This document shows, piece after piece, positions 40,465 through 46,420 of a stretch of DNA of 46,420 bases. Position numbers and translations under genes: made by a program. Within the stretch, counting starts at the first letter, position 1. Every line of letters starts with the position of its first letter. The DNA comes from SVMC01 sp045601345. Lineage in GTDB: Bacteria > Bacillota > Clostridia > Oscillospirales > Oscillospiraceae. Below the pieces are notes generated by a model. It saw only the letters and a list, made by a program, of their open reading frames with translations. It did not search any database and was not told where the DNA came from. Location: positions 1 through 46,420 of the forward strand of contig JAZRZL010000055.1 in NCBI GenBank assembly GCA_045601345.1. The letters are read 5' to 3'.

Positions 40465-41508
40465 ATGGACAAGGATATTGCAGAAAACAAACAGCTTGTG
40501 AAGCGTGAATCGGATTTAGCAGGGCAGGAAACATTGAATTCTGTCCGCAGCTATATTATTGCGGCGCAGAAGCAGGTATATTCTGCCGTAAACTCTGCAA
40601 TGGTGATGGCGTATTGGAATATCGGAAAGCAAATTTACGAGGCCTGCGGAGAAAATGATCGTGCCGGTTATGGGAAACAGCTTTTGCGATATCTTTCTGA
40701 GAAGCTGGAAGCTGAATTTGGAAAAGGATTTTCAGAAAGAAATCTTCAGATGATGCGGAAATTTTATCTAATATTTCCAAATCCGAACGCACTGCGTTCG
40801 GATTTGAGTTGGACGCATTATCGCAGTCTCATGCGCGTTGCAGATGAAGATGCACGAAATTATTATCTTGAGGAAGCCGTAAAATCCGGCTGGAGCTCCC
40901 GGCAACTTGACCGCCAGATCAATTCATTCTATTATCAAAGAACTCTTGCCAGCAGGGATAAAGCAGGCGTGGCAGCGGAAATCCATACGCTTGAGCCAAA
41001 GCCGGAGTATGAAAAGATCATTAAAGACCCGTATGTACTGGAATTCCTTGATCTTCCGGCGAACGAGCATTTCTACGAATCAGAGCTTGAACAGGCGCTG
41101 ATTGATCATTTGCAAAAGTTCCTGCTGGAGCTTGGACGAGGATATTCCTTCGTAGCCAGACAGAAGCATTTCAATATGGATGGCCGTCATTTCTATATTG
41201 ACCTTGTTTTTTACAATTATATTTTGAAATGCTTTGTGCTGATCGACTTGAAAATCGGTGATCTCACGCATCAGGATCTCGGGCAAATGCAGATGTATGT
41301 AAACTATTATACCCGCCAAATGATGAACGATGGCGATCGTCCGCCCATCGGGATTGTACTGTGCGCCGATAAGAGTGATACCTTGGTAGAGTATACGCTG
41401 CCGGAGGATAATATGCAGATTTTTGCAGCCAAATATCTTCCCTATATGCCGACAAAGGAAGAACTGAAGCGGGAACTGAATTTGAAAGAATTTGAAAAGC
41501 TGAATTAA
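40465..41508 (+). CDS. YhcG/DUF1016 family PDDEXK nuclease
   Basis: A 347-aa protein. Residues 20-165 are the DUF1016 N-terminal domain (YWNIGKQIYEA, YGKQLLRYLSEKLEAEFGKG, LSWTHYRSLMRV, SGWSSRQLDRQINSFYY). Residues 190-340 are a PDDEXK nuclease domain with Asp in FYIDLVFYNY and LIDLK as the ExK-like element. Members are often found with restriction-modification or mobile elements and are proposed nucleases. GGAGGCG precedes the ATG. It lies between ruvC and ruvA in the same orientation, and the base composition is AT-richer than the ruv genes, which suggests insertion. A 29-nt perfect palindrome lies in its coding sequence (40778-40806). Confidence 0.9.
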   Translation: MDKDIAENKQLVKRESDLAGQETLNSVRSYIIAAQKQVYSAVNSAMVMAYWNIGKQIYEACGENDRAGYGKQLLRYLSEKLEAEFGKGFSERNLQMMRKFYLIFPNPNALRSDLSWTHYRSLMRVADEDARNYYLEEAVKSGWSSRQLDRQINSFYYQRTLASRDKAGVAAEIHTLEPKPEYEKIIKDPYVLEFLDLPANEHFYESELEQALIDHLQKFLLELGRGYSFVARQKHFNMDGRHFYIDLVFYNYILKCFVLIDLKIGDLTHQDLGQMQMYVNYYTRQMMNDGDRPPIGIVLCADKSDTLVEYTLPEDNMQIFAAKYLPYMPTKEELKRELNLKEFEKLN

Positions 41509-41541
41509 GTCTTGGACGCTCGAATATGGAAGGAATTTGAT

Positions 41542-42132
41542 ATGTTTTACTATCTGAACGGAAAGATTGCCCTCATTGAGGCGGGGCTGGCCGTGGTAGA
41601 CTGCGGCGGGGTGGGCTTTGCCTGCCGCACCACAGCGCACACCCTCTCCCAGCTTCAGCCGGGGCAGGTCGCCAGATTATATACCTACACCAATGTCCGC
41701 GAGGATGCGATTGAGCTTTATGGCTTTGCGGACAGGGAGGAGCTTCGCTGCTTTGAGCTGCTTCTCGGTGTCGGCGGCGTGGGGCCGAAGGCAGCGCTGA
41801 GCATTCTGGGCGTGCTCTCTCCAGATCGTCTGACGCTTGCCATTATGACCGGGGATGAAAAGGCACTCACTGCCGCGCCGGGTGTGGGCAAGAAAATGGC
41901 ACAAAGGGTGCTTTTGGAGCTGAAGGATAAGCTCGGCACCCAGACAGAGCTGGATTTCTCCATGCCGCAAACCGCCGTTCCCGAGGGCAATACTGCTCTT
42001 GCTATGGCGGCACTGGCAGAGCTGGGCTATTCACAGTCTGAAATCGGCACGGCCATGAAGGGCATCCCCACCGAGGGAATGCGCACAGAAGAGATTGTCC
42101 GACAGGCACTGCGGGCAATGGTGATGGGATAA
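41542..42132 (+). CDS. ruvA: Holliday-junction branch migration protein RuvA
   Basis: A 196-aa protein that binds four-way junctions as a tetramer and loads RuvB. The OB-fold N-terminus (FYYLNGKIALIEAG), two helix-hairpin-helix motifs (LLGVGGVGPKAALSIL, APGVGKKMAQRVLLEL) and the C-terminal UBA-like domain III that contacts RuvB are present. The ATG at 41542 follows AAGGAA. It ends 9 bp before ruvB. Confidence 0.95.
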   Translation: MFYYLNGKIALIEAGLAVVDCGGVGFACRTTAHTLSQLQPGQVARLYTYTNVREDAIELYGFADREELRCFELLLGVGGVGPKAALSILGVLSPDRLTLAIMTGDEKALTAAPGVGKKMAQRVLLELKDKLGTQTELDFSMPQTAVPEGNTALAMAALAELGYSQSEIGTAMKGIPTEGMRTEEIVRQALRAMVMG

Positions 42133-42141
42133 GGAGGAACC

Positions 42142-43182
42142 ATGAGTATCGATTTTACCGAACCAACCTATGATGCACCCCTTGTGACCACCAGCCTCAC
42201 TCCGCAGGATGAGGGCGAATTTACCCTACGTCCCCGTACTCTTGCCGATTATACCGGGCAGGAGAAAGCCAAAAGCAATCTCTCTATTTATATTGAAGCC
42301 GCGAAGCGGCGCAATGAATCTTTGGATCATGTGCTGCTCTATGGCCCTCCGGGTCTGGGCAAGACCACGCTGGCCGGGATCATTGCCAATGAGATGGGCG
42401 TGAGCATTCGCATCACCTCCGGCCCTGCCATTGAAAAGCCCGGTGACCTTGCGGCGCTGCTCACCAACCTTCGCCCCGGCGATATTCTGTTCATTGATGA
42501 AATTCACCGCCTGAACCGGGTCGTGGAAGAAATTCTCTACCCGGCGATGGAGGATTATGCCATTGATATTATTGTAGGCAAAGGCCCTTCGGCCAACTCC
42601 ATCCGGCTTGATTTGCCCCATTTCACGCTCATCGGTGCGACCACCAGAGCAGGACAGCTTTCCAGCCCGCTGCGTGACCGCTTCGGTGTGTCTCTGCGGC
42701 TGGAGCTGTATACCCCTGAGGAGCTTTCGCGGATCGTCACACGCTCGGCAACGCTCTTGGGTATGGAAATTGATCCTGCGGGTGCGATGGAAATTGCCTC
42801 CCGAAGCCGTGGTACGCCGCGTATTGCCAACCGAATGCTGCGAAGAGTGCGCGATTTTGCACAGGTGTGCTATAACGGCATCATCACCAAGGAGGCTGCC
42901 GACCATGCCCTGTCAAGGCTCGAAATTGACCATTTGGGTCTGGATGCCACCGACCGGCGGATGCTGCGCACCATCATCACCAATTACGGCGGCGGCCCTG
43001 TCGGATTGGAAACGCTGGCTGCCACCGTGGGGGAGGAGGCTGTCACGCTGGAGGATGTGTATGAGCCGTACCTCATGCAGCTCGGCTTCCTGACCCGCAC
43101 CCCCAGAGGCCGCTGCATCACCCGCCTTGCAGCAGAGCACCTGGGCATGGAGACAACGGGCAACGAGCAGCTTTCCTTCTGA
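42142..43182 (+). CDS. ruvB: Holliday-junction helicase RuvB
   Basis: A 346-aa AAA+ motor that drives branch migration. Walker A is YGPPGLGKTTLA, Walker B is LFIDEIHRLN, sensor 1 and the arginine finger are in IGATTRAGQLSSPLRDRFG, and a C-terminal winged helix (GFLTRTPRGRCITRLA) is intact. AAGGAGG precedes the ATG. It is the last gene of the operon; no clear terminator follows within 150 bp. Confidence 0.96.
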   Translation: MSIDFTEPTYDAPLVTTSLTPQDEGEFTLRPRTLADYTGQEKAKSNLSIYIEAAKRRNESLDHVLLYGPPGLGKTTLAGIIANEMGVSIRITSGPAIEKPGDLAALLTNLRPGDILFIDEIHRLNRVVEEILYPAMEDYAIDIIVGKGPSANSIRLDLPHFTLIGATTRAGQLSSPLRDRFGVSLRLELYTPEELSRIVTRSATLLGMEIDPAGAMEIASRSRGTPRIANRMLRRVRDFAQVCYNGIITKEAADHALSRLEIDHLGLDATDRRMLRTIITNYGGGPVGLETLAATVGEEAVTLEDVYEPYLMQLGFLTRTPRGRCITRLAAEHLGMETTGNEQLSF

Positions 43183-43369
43183 GCCAATGGAGCAGGACGG
43201 ACTAAACCATAAGTTAAGTTTAAAACTGAGAATGAGTATAGATTGGTCATTCCCTGTCTTAAAACGCCATAAGCAAGGCACAGTATGATAAAAGCCTCGG
43301 TGATCTTACTGAAAAGATAGGAATGCAGGGTCTTGCAGAAAATAGATTTTGACCGAGGTGATAGAATTC

Positions 43370-43657
43370 ATGCCACGATATGCGAATACAGCGGAGTATT
43401 CAGATGCTGAAAACCAGCTCTGGTTATGGCTGGTGGAAAAGCAAGGGACGGTTTTCCATACGGCAAAAGGGCTTCCGTACACCTATGAAATCAAAGGGAA
43501 TGAGGTGTTCTTTTCCCGAAAAGAGAAGTCTGTCACCCGAGCAACAATTAATAAGGCCTACCACAAAATGCGGGAAGAAACCATAACAGGCTCTAAACAA
43601 TTAGGCGTTTTCGGCGCAAGCTATATTTATCCGCTCTTCAAAGATATGGGTCTGTAA
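43370..43657 (+). CDS. unrecognised 95-aa protein
   Basis: A small soluble protein starting MPRYANTAEYSDAENQLWLW, with a basic middle (EKSVTRATINKAYHKM) and a C-terminus GASYIYPLFKDMGL. I do not recognise the family; the composition resembles small nucleic-acid-binding proteins, but no motif is decisive. GAGGTG (43355-43360) supports the ATG at 43370; a TTG at 43349 is a weaker alternative. A 7-nt sequence upstream (43295-43301) is complementary to the ribosome binding region. Confidence 0.6.
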   Translation: MPRYANTAEYSDAENQLWLWLVEKQGTVFHTAKGLPYTYEIKGNEVFFSRKEKSVTRATINKAYHKMREETITGSKQLGVFGASYIYPLFKDMGL

Positions 43658-43736
43658 GACAGGGTTCAGTTCTTAATGGCGGTAAGTTGATGACCGCGAA
43701 AACTTTCGCTTTGATAACATTGTTCCACAGAGGCCA

Positions 43737-43787
43737 AGGCTTCCCCTTTGAGGAAGCTGTCGAGCGAAGCGAGACGGAAGAGGTCAT
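43737..43787 (+). repeat. two-hairpin dispersed repeat, copy 1 (divergent)
   Basis: A CTTCCCC...GAGGAAG hairpin followed by a second hairpin (GTCGAGCGAAGCGAGAC) and GGAAGAGGT. It has the same architecture as the copies at 43850-43895 and 46366-46412 but a different second hairpin. Confidence 0.6.
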
Positions 43788-43849
43788 GGAATGCACTGTT
43801 AAAATAGAAAATCTTCCTAACATAGAAAGCGTTCCGTCTTAGGAGGCCA

Positions 43850-43919
43850 ACCTCATCCGCTGCCTACGGGCGGCACCTTCCCCAGCGGGGAAGGCAAGGT
43901 CTGTTAACTTAATGCCATT
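43850..43919 (-). repeat. two-hairpin dispersed repeat, copy 2
   Basis: Reading the minus strand it begins with the AATGGC-TTAA motif (43919-43904), then CCTTCCCC/GGGGAAGG, then a GCCGCCC hairpin and GGATGAGGTT. It closely matches the plus-strand copy at 46342-46412. Confidence 0.8.
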
Positions 43920-43964
43920 GGGGACGTTTCTGCTCTTTTTTGACAAAACAGACGGGATTTTGCA

Positions 43965-43993
43965 TTGACAATTTTATGGATGGTCTCTATAAT
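43965..43993 (+). promoter_or_regulatory. consensus sigma-A promoter before the DUF2752 gene
   Basis: A perfect TTGACA (43965-43970) and perfect TATAAT (43988-43993) with a 17-bp spacer, 20 bp before the ATG. Confidence 0.85.
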
Positions 43994-44013
43994 AATCGCA
44001 GGGGGAGAATTTC

Positions 44014-44424
44014 ATGAAGCAGCGAAAGGTAAGCACGGTGCTGCGGCTGGTACTTCTTGCTATTGCGGTGGCAGTATTTGTACTGGGTTGCCGGTATCTT
44101 TATTTGAACGGAAGTCCGCTGGTCTGTCCATTTTATGTGCTGACCGGGCTGTATTGCCCCGGTTGCGGCTCCGGGCGGGCGGCTACAGCGCTTGTGCGCG
44201 GACAGTTTGCCGAGGCCTTTCGGTATCATCCGCTGCTGTTTCTCCTGGGTTTTCCCTTCGGTCTTGTGGCGATATGGGAGCTTCTAGCCTATATGCTGCC
44301 GTTCCGTATGCGTCATGTGTGTATCCCGCAGTGGTTGGCATGGACGCTGTTGGCAGTGATTGTGTTGTTCTGGATTCTCCGCAATATCCCGGCATTCTCA
44401 TTTTTAGCGCCTTATAATTTTTAG
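44014..44424 (+). CDS. DUF2752 membrane protein
   Basis: A 136-aa protein with about three membrane helices and the family motif FYVLTGLYCPGCGSGRA (about 43-59). Family function is unknown. GGGGGAG precedes the ATG, and the promoter is consensus, implying strong expression. It is followed 11 bp later by a zinc-ribbon membrane protein, a recurrent pairing of DUF2752 genes with small membrane proteins of the CD225/TM2 kind. Confidence 0.85.
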   Translation: MKQRKVSTVLRLVLLAIAVAVFVLGCRYLYLNGSPLVCPFYVLTGLYCPGCGSGRAATALVRGQFAEAFRYHPLLFLLGFPFGLVAIWELLAYMLPFRMRHVCIPQWLAWTLLAVIVLFWILRNIPAFSFLAPYNF

Positions 44425-44435
44425 GAGGTCAAATT

Positions 44436-44777
44436 ATGCTTTGTAAGAAATGCGGCCAAGAGATTGAGGAGGGCAAGCAGTTCTGCCCCAGCTGCGGCAT
44501 TCCCGTAGAAGCCAACGCACAGACACCCGAGCGTTATCAGAACGGCGGCCTGATTGCATGGTCCATCCTGTCTCTTTTGCTTTGCCTGATTGGCGGCATC
44601 ATTGCCCTGATTCAGGCCTGCGGCATCAACAACTGCACTACCGCAGAAGCGCAGAAGAAAAAGATTTCTTCCGCCAAGACTTGGTGCATCATCAGCACCG
44701 TCTGGGGCGCACTGATCCTCGTTTGCTACATCATTGCTACGCCCTACATTGAGACAGCCCTTTCTTCCCTTATGTAA
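44436..44777 (+). CDS. zinc-ribbon membrane protein (CD225/dispanin-like)
   Basis: A 113-aa protein with an N-terminal zinc ribbon (CKKCGQEIEEGKQFCPSCG, 3-21; four Cys) and two membrane helices. The first is near 39-61 (IAWSILSLLLCLIGGIIALI) and the second near 84-103. They are separated by a short polar loop, a layout like CD225/dispanin proteins. AGGAGG precedes the ATG. It is co-transcribed with the DUF2752 gene. Function is unknown. Confidence 0.75.
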   Translation: MLCKKCGQEIEEGKQFCPSCGIPVEANAQTPERYQNGGLIAWSILSLLLCLIGGIIALIQACGINNCTTAEAQKKKISSAKTWCIISTVWGALILVCYIIATPYIETALSSLM

Positions 44778-44794
44778 TCCCCACGCAAGACAGA

Positions 44795-44835
44795 GGGGCT
44801 GTTCTCAATGGCGGTAGGTTAAGGAGAACCGCCCC
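44795..44835 (+). terminator. hairpin enclosing a repeat motif, downstream of the zinc-ribbon gene
   Basis: Arms 44795-44806 and 44824-44835 pair over 12 bp with one mismatch. The loop contains AATGGCGGTAGGTTAA (44807-44822), the short motif of the dispersed repeat family. A T-rich run follows after about 20 bp, so terminator function is possible but not typical. Confidence 0.5.
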
Positions 44836-44880
44836 CTGATCACACTAGTGCAAATTTTTTTCTTTTTTTGAAAATAGCTA

Positions 44881-44909
44881 TTGATTTTTTGAAAAAATGA
44901 AGGTATAAT
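44881..44909 (+). promoter_or_regulatory. promoter of rpsT
   Basis: TTGATT (44881-44886) and a perfect TATAAT (44904-44909) with a 17-bp spacer, leaving a leader of about 55 nt. Confidence 0.75.
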
Positions 44910-44972
44910 GTCTTCCTGTGTGATGCAAAAATACTTGTTTTAACATAAACGCTACCGGAGGAGGTGTAATCC

Positions 44973-45236
44973 GTGCCCAACATTAAATCTGCGAAGAAGA
45001 GAGTTCAGATTTCCAAGGTCGAGAACGAGCGCAATAAGGCTGCAAAGTCTGCCCTCAAGACGACTGTAAAGAAGTTTGATGCCGCCATCGAAGCTGGCAA
45101 CAAGGAGCAGGCCGATAGCGCTTATAAGGCAGCTGTTAAGACCGTTGACCAGGCTGTTAAGAAGGGGATTCTTCATAAGAACAACGCTGCCCACAAGAAG
45201 AGCAGCATGACCCTCAAGATCAACAAGATGGCTTGA
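44973..45236 (+). CDS. rpsT: 30S ribosomal protein S20
   Basis: An 87-aa, Lys/Ala-rich helical protein that binds 16S rRNA in the small subunit body. The typical start PNIKSAKKRVQISKVENERN and ending HKNNAAHKKSSMTLKINKMA are present. The start codon is GTG, with a very strong GGAGGAGGTG 6 bp upstream; non-ATG starts are common in rpsT. It has its own promoter and a classic terminator. Confidence 0.96.
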   Translation: MPNIKSAKKRVQISKVENERNKAAKSALKTTVKKFDAAIEAGNKEQADSAYKAAVKTVDQAVKKGILHKNNAAHKKSSMTLKINKMA

Positions 45237-45253
45237 TTTGTTATGAAAAATTT

Positions 45254-45283
45254 CTCCTTCCCGTTTTCGGGAAGGAGTTTTTC
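45254..45283 (+). terminator. intrinsic terminator of rpsT
   Basis: A perfect 10-bp stem (45254-45263 with 45268-45277), TTTT loop and TTTTTC tail, 17 bp after the stop codon. Confidence 0.92.
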
Positions 45284-45302
45284 ATTTTGGGCATTTCTAT
45301 TT

Positions 45303-45427
45303 ATTCTGCGTGAGGCGAGGGATTTTTCTGTCAGATTCAATAAAAATCGCAGGGAATACTTAACGTATTTTCAAGATTTTTATTGAATCTGACGGGAATA
45401 AGACCCGCAGATTCGCCCGCGCAGAAT
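45303..45427. repeat. 125-bp nested inverted repeat
   Basis: Inner arms 45330-45348 and 45375-45393 are perfect over 19 bp. Outer arms begin with ATTCTGCG (45303-45310) and end with its complement (45420-45427), with partial pairing between. It lies between the convergent rpsT and tcdA genes. It may be a small non-autonomous element or a terminator for the minus-strand gene. Confidence 0.75.
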
Positions 45428-45429
45428 CA

Positions 45430-46143
45430 TTAGAGATGCCCTTTTATAAGTTCTTTTACCACATGGCCTGCCAGCATCAGCCCCGCGCAGGAGGGTACCC
45501 ACGATACAGAACCGGGAACGGCTCTGCGCCCCGGAGGGGGTGCTTCAGGCTGTGTGGGTGTCATGGGCGGCTCCTCACTATACAGAACGGTGTGATGGAT
45601 AATGCCGCGTTCGCGCAGCTCCTTGCGCACTACACGCGCCAGAGGACAGCCCATGGTTTTGGAGATATCCGTAATCACAAATTTCGTGGGATCGAGCTTG
45701 TTGCCGGTGCCCATGGCACTGATGATGGGAATGCCCCGTTCCAGAGCAGTGCAGATGAGGCTCAGCTTACAGGAGACCGTATCAATGGCATCAATGATAT
45801 AATCCAAAGGCTCTGTAAAAAATGTTTCCTTATCCTGCTCGGTGTACATCTGCGCAATGACCCGCACCCGGCATTGGGGGAAAATATCGGCAATGCGCCG
45901 CGCCATGACCGAAGCCTTATTCTGCCCGAGCGTCGAATGCAGCGCACAGAGCTGGCGGTTGATATTGCTCAGGCCTACGGTGTCATGGTCAATGAGGGTG
46001 AGACTGCCGATACCGGCTCTGGCCAGTGCCTCTGCGCTGTAGCTGCCCACACCGCCAATGCCGAATATCGCCACATGGCAGCCGGCAAGGCGCTCCATTG
46101 CCGCTGCACCCAGCAGCATCTCTTCCCGAATCAGTTCTTCCAT
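45430..46143 (-). CDS. tcdA: tRNA threonylcarbamoyladenosine dehydratase (ThiF/MoeB/HesA family)
   Basis: A 237-aa E1-like enzyme that cyclises t6A37 in tRNA to ct6A. The ATP-binding GIGGVGS, the NINRQL motif, DYIIDAIDTVSCK and SAMGTGNKLDPTKF match TcdA/YgdL. The ATG at 46143 has AAGGAGA 8 bp upstream; a TTG at 46170 lacks a site. Other ThiF-like adenylyltransferases are close relatives, but no sulfur-carrier gene is nearby. Confidence 0.9.
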   Translation of the reverse strand: MEELIREEMLLGAAAMERLAGCHVAIFGIGGVGSYSAEALARAGIGSLTLIDHDTVGLSNINRQLCALHSTLGQNKASVMARRIADIFPQCRVRVIAQMYTEQDKETFFTEPLDYIIDAIDTVSCKLSLICTALERGIPIISAMGTGNKLDPTKFVITDISKTMGCPLARVVRKELRERGIIHHTVLYSEEPPMTPTQPEAPPPGRRAVPGSVSWVPSCAGLMLAGHVVKELIKGHL

Positions 46144-46215
46144 GGTGTCGTTCTCCTTAAAAATTGCCAAAAAACTATGGTATATACTTCCGAAATAGAG
46201 TAGCGGGGGAAGAGT

Positions 46216-46238
46216 GAAGGGGGCAAAAAGCCCCCTTC
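46216..46238. repeat. GAAGGGGGC palindrome
   Basis: A perfect 9-bp stem with an AAAAA loop. Its left half (AAGGGGGCAAAAAGCCC) recurs as a direct repeat at about 46325-46340. Confidence 0.65.
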
Positions 46239-46288
46239 GCGTTCAACCAAACCAGTTTCCAGAACTTTAAAAAGTCCTAAAAACTGGC

Positions 46289-46324
46289 CTCAGCGTGTCA
46301 AAAAGACTTTTTTGACACGCTGAG
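46289..46324. repeat. 16-bp-arm palindrome with A/T core
   Basis: Arms CTCAGCGTGTCAAAAA (46289-46304) and the complementary 46309-46324 flank a 4-nt loop. It could terminate transcription in either direction or be part of a repeat array at the window end. Confidence 0.7.
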
Positions 46325-46341
46325 AAGGGGGCAAAAAGCCC

Positions 46342-46412
46342 AATGGCAGTAAGTTAACAGCTCCTGCCTTCCCCTCTGGGGAAGGTGCCGCCCGCAGGCG
46401 GCGGATGAGGTT
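46342..46412 (+). repeat. two-hairpin dispersed repeat, copy 3
   Basis: AATGGCAGTAAGTTAA (46342-46357), then a CCTTCCCC/GGGGAAGG hairpin, a GCCGCCC/GGCGGC hairpin and GGATGAGGTT. It is the inverted counterpart of 43850-43919 with only scattered differences. The 46144-46420 region otherwise holds no gene. Confidence 0.8.
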
Positions 46413-46420
46413 TGCTTCCT

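Larger units (their letters stand above)
43658..44013. other. 356-bp gene-free stretch rich in palindromic repeats
   Basis: It holds a copy of the AATGGCGGTAAGTTRA motif (43675-43690), two copies of a two-hairpin repeat (about 43737-43787 on plus and 43850-43895 on minus), an inverted copy of the short motif (43904-43919), and the promoter of the next gene (43965-43993). No coding region was found in it. Confidence 0.75.

Noticed and set aside
43658..44013. CRISPR-like array in the repeat-rich gap
   Set aside because: The repeats are palindromic, in opposite orientations and unevenly spaced, with no regular spacers and no cas genes.

Overview
The window looks like a chromosome segment of a Gram-positive, monoderm gut clostridium, probably of the Oscillospiraceae/Ruminococcaceae type. 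The evidence is: LPXTG cell-wall sorting signals, sortases and an S-layer-homology protein; strong AGGAGG-type ribosome binding sites; consensus sigma-A promoters with 17-bp spacers; a complete GlgB-GlgC-GlgD-GlgA set with the clostridial GlgD partner subunit; a diaminopimelate branch; and an amino-sugar salvage cluster expected of a mucin or milk-glycan user. No rRNA, tRNA, CRISPR array or insertion sequence was seen. The species assignment is inference.

Layout, left to right. (1) 1-3956: a possible tail of an upstream gene, then a three-gene amino-sugar operon (NahK-like anomeric kinase, ROK-family protein, NagA deacetylase) closed by a terminator. (2) 4048-14353: a nine-gene sortase-dependent pilus operon. 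It starts with two soluble coiled-coil proteins, the second with a DivIVA-like N-terminus. It continues with an LPDTG protein, a type I signal peptidase, a large LPETG adhesin with a His/Cys-rich head, a major pilin, a class C sortase, a minor (probably basal) pilin and a second small sortase. A run of nine G lies in the apparent promoter spacer before the major pilin, and a hairpin separates the pilin from its sortase. (3) 14409-18582, minus strand: hom-lysC-asd plus a membrane protein, diverging from (4) 18710-23555: thrC, an alkaline-phosphatase-superfamily protein that is probably the homoserine kinase, dapF and a dicarboxylate/amino-acid symporter. Together these cover aspartate to threonine and part of lysine/DAP synthesis. 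(5) 23775-31344: a glycogen operon, glgB-glgC-glgD-glgA plus a GH13 glucosidase, followed by a 96-bp palindrome. (6) 31566-36493, minus strand and AT-rich: a large SLH/VWA surface protein and a DUF285 membrane protein. (7) 36605-37468: a divergent XRE repressor and 43-aa protein switch. (8) 37501-38452: a manganese or arsenic-type permease. (9) 38697-43182: a small membrane protein, split chromate transporter, ruvC, a YhcG/DUF1016 PDDEXK nuclease, ruvA and ruvB. (10) 43370-46420: an unknown 95-aa protein, DUF2752 and zinc-ribbon membrane proteins, rpsT and tcdA, interspersed with several copies of a palindromic repeat family.

The best candidate for an undescribed system is the pilus operon. 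Two cytoplasmic coiled-coil proteins head an otherwise extracellular assembly operon, which suggests an internal scaffold that positions pilus assembly. The poly-G tract suggests that production of the major shaft protein may be phase variable. Next in interest are the XRE/43-aa switch, the nuclease inserted in the ruvC-ruvA junction, and the SLH/VWA protein with a glycine-rich hydrophobic C-terminal segment. All functions are read from sequence motifs and gene context; no database search was run.
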